The notes beneath the pieces were generated by a model. The model made no database searches. It saw only the letters and a list, made by a program, of their open reading frames with translations, and had not been told where the DNA came from. A stretch of DNA of 63,579 nt from an uncultured Spirochaetales bacterium (GTDB taxonomy: Bacteria > UBP6 > UBA1177), in assembly GCA_902774115.1 (NCBI GenBank), contig CACYHH010000003.1, positions 1-63,579 on the forward strand. Direction: 5' to 3'. This document shows positions 17,865-25,293 of the stretch, one piece after another; position 1 is the stretch's first letter; each line of letters starts with the position of its first letter. The translations under genes and the position numbers were made by a program.

Positions 17865-18228
17865 TGCCGGTAAAAGCGTCAAATTGCTGATTCTTATTTT
17901 TTGAGGTTCCTGAGCTTGTCGAAGCGGCGACTGAGAGGGCAGTGTTGCCATTTTGCCGTCTCAAAATGGGAATGTGTGGGAATTTAAGGATTATTTTTTG
18001 GTTCTTTCGCCGACTTCTTTTTTCAAATATCCGGAAATCACGAATTTTAATTGTTGTATTTGAAATTCTGTTGACTAAAATTCTAAAATTTATATTTTTA
18101 TTATCTGTTAATTTCTGTTTATTAGGTAGAATATGAAAGCTGATATTGTAATTCGCGGTAAAAGGTGTTCGAAAACGAAAATCTGTGTTGTTCGCGGAAA
18201 ATAGTTGTCAATTAAATCATGTCTTTGA
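17865..18228. other. gene-free stretch after mfd holding repeat copy A
   Basis: No credible gene is seen. Most of it is the first copy of a 192-bp dispersed repeat (17911-18102). After that a 23-codon open frame from about 18133 is too short and unremarkable to call. An in-frame stop at 18226-18228 closes the reading frame upstream of the next, truncated gene. Confidence 0.5.
17911..18102 (+). repeat. 192-bp direct repeat, copy A
   Basis: This segment is near-identical in layout and equal in length to 18882-19073. Shared landmarks are TGAGCTTGTCGAAGCGGCGA at the left end, CGTCTCAAAATGGGAATGTG, GGTTCTTTCGCCGACTT, and an AT-rich right end. The right end contains TTGACT (18071-18076), a 16-bp gap and TATTTT (18093-18098), a possible outward promoter. 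The left-end GAGCTTGTCGAAGC phrase also occurs inverted near 29140. Confidence 0.8.
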
Positions 18229-18858
18229 AATGGAGGCGTTCATAAGGCTGTCAGGGAAGCTCTGGTAAACTGCATTACGAATGCTGACTTTAATTTTGCA
18301 AGAGGAATTGTGATAAAAAAGACCCGCGATTCTCTTGTGATGGAAAATCCGGGAAGTATCGTGACGGGAAAAAAACAGATGCTCAAAGGCGGAGTGTCCG
18401 AGCCGCGGAACAAGATCATTATGAAAATGTTCAATCTTATCAAAATAGGAGAACGCGCCGGCAGCGGAGTGCCGAGCATATTTAATGTGTGGGAGAAAAA
18501 CGGCTGGATTCCGCCTGTCGTAGAGGAACTTTATAAACCTGACAGAACCATTTTAACGCTTTCTTTTATTCCAAAACAAGCGGAAAACACAATAGAGGAC
18601 AGTGACTTGTTGCAGAATGAAACAAGTTTGAAACAAGTTTTGAAACAAGTTCTGGAAAAACCGGATTTTGATAAGATTGTCCCGATACTTGATACATTGG
18701 AAAAAAATAAAAAGATAACTGTTCAGGAAGCAGTGACTATTTTAAATAAATCACGAACTACGACTTGGAGATACCTCAAAATATTGGTGAATGCAGGTGT
18801 TGTTGAAGTGACCGGGGAAACGAACAATATCGTGTATTCTCTGCGAAAACCAGATTAG
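18229..18858 (+). pseudogene. 5'-truncated ATP-binding regulator (HATPase_c_4 / AlbA_2-type family)
   Basis: The frame starts in the middle of a known architecture. HKAVREALVN...TNADF at 18241 and MENPGSIV, GGVSEPRN and GERAGSGVPSIF match the C-terminal HATPase_c_4 part of COG2865-type proteins, which normally carry an N-terminal AlbA_2 DNA-binding/ATPase domain. That N-terminal half is missing: an in-frame TGA at 18226 precedes the homologous region, and no start codon lies before it. The first usable start is GTG 18310, inside the domain. The tail after the linker is a winged-helix-like segment (KITVQEAVTILNKSRTTTWR). Repeat copy A lies directly upstream and copy B directly downstream. It is most simply a relic; translation of the tail as a small DNA-binding protein is possible. 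Confidence 0.7.
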
Positions 18859-18881
18859 AAACAAGCCTATTGGTTGCTCGC

Positions 18882-19073
18882 TGAGCTTGTCGAAGCGGCG
18901 ACAGGAGAAGTGCATTGCCGCCTTCGCCGTCTCAAAATGGGAATGTGTAAGGGATATTCAGGATTATTTTTTGGTTCTTTCGCCGACTTTATTCAAATAT
19001 CCATAAAATCACGGATTTTAATTGTTGTATTTGAAATTCTGTTGACTAAAATTCTAAAATTTATATTTTTATT
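18882..19073 (+). repeat. 192-bp direct repeat, copy B
   Basis: Second copy of the element at 17911-18102, in the same orientation, beginning 24 bp after the truncated ATPase gene and ending 65 bp before the RhuM remnant. It differs from copy A by scattered substitutions and small compensating indels. It also carries the TTGACT-16-TATTTT promoter-like end. Confidence 0.8.
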
Positions 19074-19137
19074 GTTGTTATGCTTTTGTCTTATCGAATG
19101 AAATATGAAGATAAAATTAAAAATGAATTTTGGTTAA

Positions 19138-19874
19138 GAGCATGAACTTGCCAAAAATCGAGTTGTTGCAAATTTTGCAACAACTGCTTCCGACGGGAAA
19201 ACATATCAGGTCGATTATTACAATTTAGATGTAATTTTGCAAATTTTGCAACAACTGCTTCCGACGGGAAAACATATCAGGTCGATTATTACAATTTAGA
19301 TGTAATTATTTCAGTTGGTTATCGTGTCAAATCGCTTCGCGGAACACAGTTCAGAATTTGGGCTAACGGAATTCTGAAAGACTATCTTCTTAAAGGTTAT
19401 TCCGTAAATCAAAGGATTGAATGCCTGGAAAATCGTGTCAGTCAAACGGAGGAAAAAATCGATTTTTTTGTCCGCACGTCTTTGCCTCCGGCAGAAGGCA
19501 TATTTTTCAACGGTCAGATTTTTGATGCCTATACATTTGTTTGCGACTTGATCCGCAGCGCGAAAAAACAGATAATATTATTCGATAATTACATCGATGA
19601 CAGCGTTCTGAAAATGCTTGATAAACATGGTGACAGCGTTGATGTCCGCATTCTGACCAAAAGCATTTCTCCGCAGTTGCAGCTAGATATTGAGAAGCAC
19701 AATTCCCAATATTCTCCAATAAAATTAGAAGTTTTCACCAATTCCCACGACCGTTTTCTCTGCATTGATGACACAGTTTATCACATCGGGGCATCACTCA
19801 AAGATCTGGGCAAAAAGTGGTTCGCCTTCAGCAAAATGGAAATCGATACTGAGAGTTTGATCGGAAAGATGTAG
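19138..19874 (+). pseudogene. broken RhuM-family (ORF6N/Fic-associated type) gene
   Basis: The remnant covers the middle and C terminus of a RhuM-type 'virulence' protein. HELAKNRVVANFATTASDGK, then TYQVDYYNLDVIISVGYRV and FRIWANGILKDYLLKGYSVN lead into the C-terminal PLD-like domain from 19482 (QIFDAYTFVCDLIRSAKK, ILFDNYIDDSVL, DRFLCIDDTVYHIGASLKDL). A 71-bp tandem duplication at 19166-19307 shifts the frame and brings a stop within the second copy. Removing one copy restores a continuous reading frame. The N-terminal ~80 residues of the family are absent, with an in-frame stop at 19135. RhuM proteins are typical of mobile and restriction/defence-rich islands; the function is not known. Confidence 0.75.
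19166..19307 (+). repeat. 71-bp tandem duplication disrupting the RhuM remnant
   Basis: Two identical 71-bp units, 19166-19236 and 19237-19307, lie head to tail. The unit begins TTGCAAATTTTGCAACAACT. Because 71 is not a multiple of three, the duplication causes a frameshift. The unit itself starts with a short inverted repeat (TTGCAAATTTTGCAA), which may have promoted replication slippage. Confidence 0.9.
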
Positions 19875-19961
19875 TGGCTCAAAAATCAAGGAATTTCGGT
19901 ATAGAGATGTAACCTGACACGTTTCATTAAGGGGGAAAATGCCGTTTTTGCGAGGTTTTAT

Positions 19962-21899
19962 TTACCAATTCAATGCGAACTGCAATGTTCCGTCCATCGG
20001 GCTTGCGCCGAAGGAGACGTTGTATTTTTTCTTAACTTCTTTTTCGTCTTTGAATTCGATGCTGTAGAATGTGATTCCGGTTGCAATGAGAGCCACTCCG
20101 ACACCGATTCCGGCAAATCCCAAAGCCATATATGTTTTACGCTGTTTGTCATATTTGTTTGTTTTTTTGCGGTATCTGTCCATGTCGGCCTGGGTTTCGC
20201 TCTGATTGTAGAGATTAAGGGCTTTGTCGCGGTCTTTCTTTGCTTCGTTCATGCCGTAGAGTGAGACTCCGCCGAGTGCACCGATGACTACTCCGGCAAC
20301 GAGTGTGGTTGATCCGGCAATCAGTCTTGTTCTGCGTCCTGCATCGTTAAGTTCTTTTTTGAATTTTTCTTCTTCGGTAAGTTCTTTCGGTTTTTCGGGC
20401 TCTTTGGGCTGTTCCGCGACTTGCGGCTGTGTGTTTGCAACGGGAGCTGCTTCCGCAGCGGCCGCCTGTTCGCCTGAACATGCCGCTTTGCGGCCAAGGT
20501 CGCACGCTTTTTTGAGGTATGCCGCTTTTTCAGCATCGTTTGCTGCGTGTTTAAGACCGTAAGTCTGGCAGTCGAGTGCGGCATTGAGGTCACATCTTTG
20601 TTTTCTTATTTCCTTGATTTTTGTGGTGAGTGCTTCGCTGTATGTTATTTCGTTGTTGTAAACGGTCGCTTTTACGACTTCGGTTGTTCCGAACGAAACG
20701 CCGAATTCGTTAAGATAATTCACTGCGAAAGCGGTTCTGTAGTTTACTGCAAACGACTGATCTGCTTCTACTTTTTTCATTTCAGCCGATTTAGCTTCGT
20801 ATTTCTCAAGTTTTTCGAGGCACGCCCTCCATTCGGCAAGTCTCTGCGTTGCAGTTTGCAGGAACGGGTTTTTCTCGGTGATTTTTGTTATTTCTTCCCA
20901 TGCCACGATCATTGCACCGGGTGTTTTAACGTTTTCAGGCTGCTTTTCCCGATTGACCAGATCTTCAAACATTTTCAGCGCTTTCGGGTCTGCATTCAGG
21001 ATATCCTGTTCGCTTACTGTGCCTAAAACAAAAGGTTTTATTACGTTGACGGGCTCATCCTGAAAGACAAAAGTGCGTTTTGCGAATTCGTCTGCCTTGC
21101 GTTTTTCTTCGGCTGCAAGCCTTGCTTTTTCAGCATCCTGAGCCGCCTTGATTTTGTTGACTTCCTCGCATCCCGGCTGGAATCTAAGTCCGCACGCTTT
21201 TTCAAAAAGCTCGAATCTTTCTTTTTCAGCCTGAGCGGAGACACCGCAGTCGAAGCAGTCTTTGCCCGAATTTTTCTCGCAGCGTTTCTGCTTTGTCTCC
21301 TTTATTTTTGCCTGAAAGTTCGCGTTCTGCGGGATTGCCGTTTTTTCGACAAGATTCAAAGTCTCCTGCGTTCCGAAACTGAGGCCGAATTCCTCAAGAT
21401 GCTGCATGATGAGGTTTGTTTTCTGCTCGTCGGAGAGAAGGGTGCTTGAAAGGAGCATTTTTATCTTGTCCAGACTTGCCTGATGCTTGTTGAAAAGGTC
21501 AACGCAGTTTTTCCATTCGTTAAGCCTTGCCATGGCAGGGTAGAGGAAGGGGTTCTGCTGCGTGATTTTGCTGACTTCTGTCCATGCCTTGATTACAGAA
21601 GCCGGATCTTTGAAAGCGTTCGCCTGTTTTTCGGCATTAACGGCATTTTCATAAAGCTTCAGCAGTTGTGGGTTCAGATTCATCAGGTCGGCATCAGCGA
21701 TTTTCTGCGCTTCGAAAGGCTTAATCGGAATTTCTATGAGCTCTTCTGCGAAACTGTAAGATTTCGCGACAACGGTTTTAGGCTGGGCCGCTTGCTGCTG
21801 CGCTGCAGGCTGCTGTGCTACCGGTTGGTTCTGCGCCGGTGCACCGTAAAGCGACATAACGCTGAAAATCAAAGTGAAAACGAGAAAAAGTTTTTTCAT
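19962..21899 (-). CDS. secreted or membrane-bound protein with a duplicated alpha-helical domain and C-terminal helical hairpin
   Basis: Not a family I can name. The 645-residue product has a signal peptide (LFLVFTLIFSVMSLYGA) and a Gln/Ala/Pro-rich spacer. Two homologous units follow at about residues 55-250 and 285-480. Each has IKPFxxxxIxxxDxxNxxPxxLKxxE, then W-x-E-[VI]-[ST]-KIT-x-x-NPFL, R-L-x-E-W-x-x-C and a Cys-bearing end resembling Sel1/TPR-like caps. A Pro/Glu spacer leads to two hydrophobic helices (AGSTTLVAGVVIGALGG and LGFAGIGVGVALIATG) separated by a charged coiled coil of about 50 residues, like the C-terminal hairpin of myxobacterial TPR proteins. Cysteines are frequent, suggesting an oxidising compartment. 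The IS element sits 75 bp upstream of the start and may have changed its promoter. Confidence 0.6.
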   Translation of the reverse strand: MKKLFLVFTLIFSVMSLYGAPAQNQPVAQQPAAQQQAAQPKTVVAKSYSFAEELIEIPIKPFEAQKIADADLMNLNPQLLKLYENAVNAEKQANAFKDPASVIKAWTEVSKITQQNPFLYPAMARLNEWKNCVDLFNKHQASLDKIKMLLSSTLLSDEQKTNLIMQHLEEFGLSFGTQETLNLVEKTAIPQNANFQAKIKETKQKRCEKNSGKDCFDCGVSAQAEKERFELFEKACGLRFQPGCEEVNKIKAAQDAEKARLAAEEKRKADEFAKRTFVFQDEPVNVIKPFVLGTVSEQDILNADPKALKMFEDLVNREKQPENVKTPGAMIVAWEEITKITEKNPFLQTATQRLAEWRACLEKLEKYEAKSAEMKKVEADQSFAVNYRTAFAVNYLNEFGVSFGTTEVVKATVYNNEITYSEALTTKIKEIRKQRCDLNAALDCQTYGLKHAANDAEKAAYLKKACDLGRKAACSGEQAAAAEAAPVANTQPQVAEQPKEPEKPKELTEEEKFKKELNDAGRRTRLIAGSTTLVAGVVIGALGGVSLYGMNEAKKDRDKALNLYNQSETQADMDRYRKKTNKYDKQRKTYMALGFAGIGVGVALIATGITFYSIEFKDEKEVKKKYNVSFGASPMDGTLQFALNW

Positions 21900-22021
21900 T
21901 TTATCCTCCTAAAAAATTAAAAATTTTCGATCCGCCTGCGGCGGGAAACCTCTTTCCCTCGCCACAATGGAGAGTGTTCTGACCCCCAAAGTTTGGACAC
22001 CCATGAAAAAGAGGTGGAAAA

Positions 22022-22390
22022 ATGGGAGTAAATCATTATCCTTTGGAGTTGCGTGAGCAGGTTTTGACAGAGTATGAGTTAGGCTTAGGCGGTTATCGGA
22101 GATTGGCGAAACGACACGGTCTGACGCGTTATACTGTTAGAGACTGGGTGAAAGCTTATGGTTCGAAAGAAAAGCGAATGGAGAAAAAGAACTTGGGAAC
22201 GAGGAAGAAAAACATCAAAGAAATCAAGAATATGAGCCGTAAAGAGCTTGAAGAGCAGCTTGAACTTTCGATGCTTGCGGCAGATTTCTGGGAGTTTTAC
22301 GCTAACGAGTTAAAAGAGCAGATTAAGGAAGAGAGTAAAAAAAAAGCACAGTTAAAAGTCTCGGAAAATACTGCGAACAAAAAGGAGTAA
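22022..22390 (+). CDS. IS3-family transposase OrfA (helix-turn-helix)
   Basis: A 122-residue N-terminal transposase part that recognises the element ends. HYPLELREQVLTEYELGLGG, then YRRLAKRHGLTRYTVRDWVK, form the Tnp_1-type helix-turn-helix. The region after residue 55 is a basic linker and leucine-zipper-like coiled coil (MSRKELEEQLELSMLAADFW). GAGGTGG lies 6 nt before the ATG. The frame ends 11 bp before the orfB ATG, and an A9 run at 22337-22345 allows a -1 shift to give the OrfAB transposase. Confidence 0.88.
   Translation: MGVNHYPLELREQVLTEYELGLGGYRRLAKRHGLTRYTVRDWVKAYGSKEKRMEKKNLGTRKKNIKEIKNMSRKELEEQLELSMLAADFWEFYANELKEQIKEESKKKAQLKVSENTANKKE
22337..22346 (+). other. predicted -1 programmed frameshift site of the IS
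   Basis: Nine A followed by G read as AAA AAA AAA GCA in orfA. The orfB frame is open from just after an in-frame stop at 22336-22338. It continues as K-K-S-T-V-K-S-L-G-K-Y-C-E-Q-K-G-V-S-V-K-K-M into orfB. A -1 slip on the A-run joins the two, as is established for IS3-family OrfAB production. Confidence 0.75.
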
Positions 22391-22401
22391 GTGTAAAAAA
22401 G

Positions 22402-23319
22402 ATGTGTAAAGCGACGAAAATACCGAGATCATCCTTTTATTACAGGAAAAAATCCGAAGCACTGTGGAAAGAAAAAGACGCTGTAGTTTTGGAAGCGATA
22501 AAGCAGCTTGAGCCGATAGAAATCAAGAAATGCGGAGCGAAACGCAAGTCGCAACTGTTGAAAAGGAAAGGGATGCCTGTGAATCACAAGCGAGTAGCGA
22601 GAATCTGCAAAGAAGCCGGTATAGAGACAACAAACAGAAGAAGGAAATTCCCGAAAAATTATTATAAAACGCAGAAGGCAAACGAAGAAAATCTTCCGAA
22701 AAACGAGCTTAACCGCAATTTCAAAGCAGCCGAACCGTTAAAGAAACTGAGTACGGATGTTTCGTATTTCAAGGTAACGGAAGGCTGGCTTTATTTAAGC
22801 CCGGTTCTGGATCAGCACGACGGATCGGTTCTTATTGCCAGCATGTCACCGACAATGGATCACAGGCTTTCTTGTGATACATTAGTGGAATTGTTAAGAA
22901 AATATAAGTTGAAAGATACTATGATCCATTCTGATCAAGGTGGAATTTACCAGGACAGCACCTACCGCAGCTTTTTTAAAAACAAGAACAATCAAAACGC
23001 AGGTACGGCAACAAAATCCATGATTCCGAAAAATTATGACAAACGATATGAAGAAGCAATAAAACAGTCACAGGAACTGAATCTTGTTCAAAGCATGAGC
23101 CGCAAAGGAAACTGCTGGGACAATGCGTGTATGGAACGGTTTTTCGGGACTGTAAAATCAGAAACAAATTACTATGACACTTTGAAAAACGGCCTTCTCA
23201 GTTATAAGGAAATGGAACGAATGATCCTTGAATTTATTGAATATTATAACAACAGGCGGATTCAGAAAAAACTGAATTGGATGACACCTGTTGAATTTAG
23301 GTCTAAGAGATGTTATTAA
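22402..23319 (+). CDS. IS3-family transposase OrfB (rve integrase core)
   Basis: The DDE catalytic part, 305 residues if started at ATG 22402. The frame is open back to 22339 and is probably mostly made as OrfAB. An HTH_21-like start (ATKIPRSSFYYRK) precedes the core. The first Asp is in STDVSYFK, the second in IHSDQGG, and the Glu in NACMERFFGTVKSE. The spacing between second Asp and Glu is longer than usual: an extra segment of about 30 residues (NKNNQNAGTATKSMIPKNYD and on) is inserted before LVQSMSRKGNCWDNACM. The C terminus YNNRRIQKKLNWMTPVEF is typical. Cut-out-paste-in transposition through a circular intermediate is family knowledge. Confidence 0.92.
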   Translation: MCKATKIPRSSFYYRKKSEALWKEKDAVVLEAIKQLEPIEIKKCGAKRKSQLLKRKGMPVNHKRVARICKEAGIETTNRRRKFPKNYYKTQKANEENLPKNELNRNFKAAEPLKKLSTDVSYFKVTEGWLYLSPVLDQHDGSVLIASMSPTMDHRLSCDTLVELLRKYKLKDTMIHSDQGGIYQDSTYRSFFKNKNNQNAGTATKSMIPKNYDKRYEEAIKQSQELNLVQSMSRKGNCWDNACMERFFGTVKSETNYYDTLKNGLLSYKEMERMILEFIEYYNNRRIQKKLNWMTPVEFRSKRCY

Positions 23320-23373
23320 ACTGTGTCCAAAAAAATGGGGGCAGAACAGAGGAAATAAAAGGGTGAGGTCTGT

Positions 23374-23398
23374 GCCCGCCCCCTTCAAAAGGGCGGGC
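23374..23398. repeat. GC-rich hairpin 3' of DUF1566 lipoprotein A
   Basis: Arms GCCCGCCC and GGGCGGGC flank a short loop about 40 nt beyond the stop of the gene read on the minus strand. On that strand the T-run lies before, not after, the stem, and on the plus strand an A-run follows, so it is not placed like an intrinsic terminator in either direction. The same structure with altered upper stem is at 27329-27352 beyond the paralogous gene. Confidence 0.75.
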
Positions 23399-23436
23399 AA
23401 AAATAACTCGCTGCGCTCGTAAAATGCGGTCACGAC

Positions 23437-23556
23437 CTACCTCACACAACGGACATAGCCGTCGCTGTAAGTCTTACGGCTGCCGTTCACGTATCCGTAG
23501 TAGAAATCCACGAACCATGCGCGATCTGTAGTATCTGACCTAGTAGAGGAAGACCA
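23437..23556 (-). other. candidate DGR variable region, 3' end of lipoprotein A
   Basis: Read on the coding strand from TGGTCTTCC to the TAG. Compared with 23824-23937 and 27402-27518, ten codon columns change at positions 1 and/or 2 while the third base stays C or T, as expected if AAC/AAT codons of a template were adenine-mutagenised. Constant codons TTC, GGA and GTG lie between. The last 21 coding bases before the stop are identical to those of the paralog. Confidence 0.5.
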
Positions 23557-25245
23557 AAACCTGTCGCTCGGCATATCGGGGAAATCAGAAGCAGGGTTGT
23601 ACTTTTCGTAATTAACAAGAGATGCAAGCTCGTTTTTATTAGGCAGTCTCCAGCGGGAAGAGTCTGCATAAGTCAAAGAGCCACAATAATTAATTGCCTC
23701 CTGCCATGTTTTTTTATCCGTTTCATAAGTTTTCTGCCAGATGAGACCCGTTTTAGTGTCTGTTACAATAACATCACCGTTTACGGTCGAAGAATTGAAT
23801 GTGCTGTTCGGTAAACTTTCACCTCTCACACAACGGACACTGCTGTAGTCAGTCTTAGAGTAGCTGTACACGGCTCCGTAGAAGAAATCAACGACCCATG
23901 CGCGATCTGTAGTATCTGACCTAGTAGAGGAAGACCAGAAGTTGTTTGCTGTATCAGGAAAATATGTCGAGTCTATAGCAGGAGAGGATTGGCCGTTGTC
24001 AACAATAGAGAGTAATTCAAAGGGTGTCGGAAGTCTCCAGTCGGAATATCCGCCATAAGTCAAGTTGCTGCAATATGAACCGGCATCTTCCCATGTGTAT
24101 GCTTCAGTAGAAATTGTCTGCTGCCACATCAGACCTGTGTTGTTGTCAAGAACGACTTTTTCTGATTCGATGACACTCAGCAGCGTGAAACTTTGCGGTG
24201 TGCATTCACCAAGATGCGCTAGGTGTCCATCATCACCGCTTTCATATTTTTCTTGTTGACCGGTGCAGATATTGCCGAAAAGTGGAGCTTTGCATTTTTC
24301 GGAATAACCACCCCAGAAATAATTTTCTTTACACTTGTAAAAGCATTTGTTTGAATTCGGGGCTTCGGGTTCTTCAGAGTGAATCAGTGCAGTTGAGGAA
24401 GGTGTCCACAATACTTGAATCCAATCCCAGGTCTGGGTTATTTGGGAAATGGTGTTCCACTCGGCATTTTCCGGAAGTCCTGTGCATTTTGCCTGTCTCG
24501 TTGTTATTTCCTTTCTGACACAGCGGACATCAAAGTTTTCGTCAACATTTTTAGAAGCTGCTTTTCCGCCATTGTAAAAATCAACGCCGTAGCCTTGTCC
24601 GGCAGCCCAAAAGAAGGCAATATCACCGAATTTGCTGCATGAACCGCCAAGGTCGCAGAATGTAGAATGAAGTGTCTGTAAAGCTGCGATAGTCGGGACC
24701 AGCCAGTCGCTGAAGCCGCCTTCGTTCAGGTTGTTGCAATAGTCCATAGCGTCGATCCAGCGCATTCTGTAAGGTGCTTTTTCAGACCAGATCAGATTTG
24801 TATTTTCGGAATCAGAATTTAATGCCTGAGAGTCGATACACGGCATCGCGCTTGTTGTGCTGCATTCAGGAAGATTGGACGGGTTTTCATTTATCGGTTC
24901 GGGCTCTTCAGAATCAGGTACGGAATCACTGTCGTCCGACGGCGTGTTGCTGCCGTCCGGCTGAGAATCGCCGCTGTCTGAATCTGAATCGGATCCGGTG
25001 TCGGTCTTTCCGTCACTGTCTGAGTCTGTTTTGTCTGAATCGTGGATCGGATTTTCGGGATCTTCAACGCAGACATTGTTTTCTGTGTCGCAGAGAAGTC
25101 CTTTGTCACAGGTTTTGTTCGGGTAGCATTCTCCGCCCAGCTTTCCGAAGTCTGATACTGAACTGCTGTCTGACGACGAACCGCCGCAGCTCACAAAAAA
25201 TGCGATGACCGCAAACATGAACGCTGTAAAAAGATGTTTTTTCAT
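23437..25245 (-). CDS. DUF1566/Lcl-domain lipoprotein A with three repeated domains and a variable-region-like 3' end
   Basis: A surface lipoprotein of about 603 residues. The lipobox is in FFVSCGG. Residues about 20-60 form a Cys-rich module (FGKLGGECYPNKTCDKGLLC) shared with the paralog at 27402-28775. An acidic DSD-rich stalk follows. Three DUF1566/Fibro-slime-like (C-type-lectin-like) units come next, each with W-x-x-A-x-x-Y-C-x-x-L, G-x-SDWRLP and a VRCVR end. A non-DUF1566 insert between the first two carries C-T-G-L-P-E-N-A-E-W-N, also found in the paralog. The last two units end in near-identical WSSSTRSDTTDRAW followed by highly divergent codons. GGAG precedes two adjacent ATGs (25248, 25245); the second gives better spacing. 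Ligand binding is the usual role of such folds; the ligand is unknown. Confidence 0.82.
   Translation of the reverse strand: MKKHLFTAFMFAVIAFFVSCGGSSSDSSSVSDFGKLGGECYPNKTCDKGLLCDTENNVCVEDPENPIHDSDKTDSDSDGKTDTGSDSDSDSGDSQPDGSNTPSDDSDSVPDSEEPEPINENPSNLPECSTTSAMPCIDSQALNSDSENTNLIWSEKAPYRMRWIDAMDYCNNLNEGGFSDWLVPTIAALQTLHSTFCDLGGSCSKFGDIAFFWAAGQGYGVDFYNGGKAASKNVDENFDVRCVRKEITTRQAKCTGLPENAEWNTISQITQTWDWIQVLWTPSSTALIHSEEPEAPNSNKCFYKCKENYFWGGYSEKCKAPLFGNICTGQQEKYESGDDGHLAHLGECTPQSFTLLSVIESEKVVLDNNTGLMWQQTISTEAYTWEDAGSYCSNLTYGGYSDWRLPTPFELLSIVDNGQSSPAIDSTYFPDTANNFWSSSTRSDTTDRAWVVDFFYGAVYSYSKTDYSSVRCVRGESLPNSTFNSSTVNGDVIVTDTKTGLIWQKTYETDKKTWQEAINYCGSLTYADSSRWRLPNKNELASLVNYEKYNPASDFPDMPSDRFWSSSTRSDTTDRAWFVDFYYGYVNGSRKTYSDGYVRCVR
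23824..23937 (-). other. internal variable-region-like copy in lipoprotein A
   Basis: The middle DUF1566 unit has the same scaffold as the 3' end of the gene. A 42-bp block (23896-23937) is identical to 23515-23556; beyond it, towards VRCVR, the codons diverge at first and second positions with third bases kept. It is not followed by the GC-rich hairpin, so it would be a donor or relic rather than an active target. Confidence 0.5.
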
Positions 25246-25293
25246 CATTAACTCCATAAAAAAGTTGGTAATAAGTTATCTTTGTTCCTATTT

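Larger units (their letters stand above)
21975..23348 (+). mobile_element. complete IS3-family (IS150-like) insertion sequence
   Basis: A 1374-bp element bounded by 26-bp imperfect inverted repeats, 21975-22000 and 23323-23348. Both ends start TGTTCTG and share a CCCCC block and an inner TTTGGACAC. The ends are 5'-TG...CA-3' as usual for IS3. A 3-bp target duplication GAG flanks it (21972-21974 and 23349-23351). It carries orfA and orfB in the -1 relation with an A9 slippery run. The target lies inside a dispersed repeat (CCCTCGCCACAATGGAGAGG when rejoined). Intact ends, target duplication and open frames suggest a recent, possibly active copy. Confidence 0.9.

Noticed and set aside
19482-19874. 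Treating the RhuM C-terminal part as a free-standing 130-residue gene
   Set aside because: Homology continues upstream in frame to 19308, and beyond the 71-bp duplication; there is no ribosome site at 19482.
23374-23398. Reading the GC-rich hairpin as a rho-independent terminator of lipoprotein A
   Set aside because: The T-run is on the wrong side for the gene's direction, and the plus strand has A after the stem.
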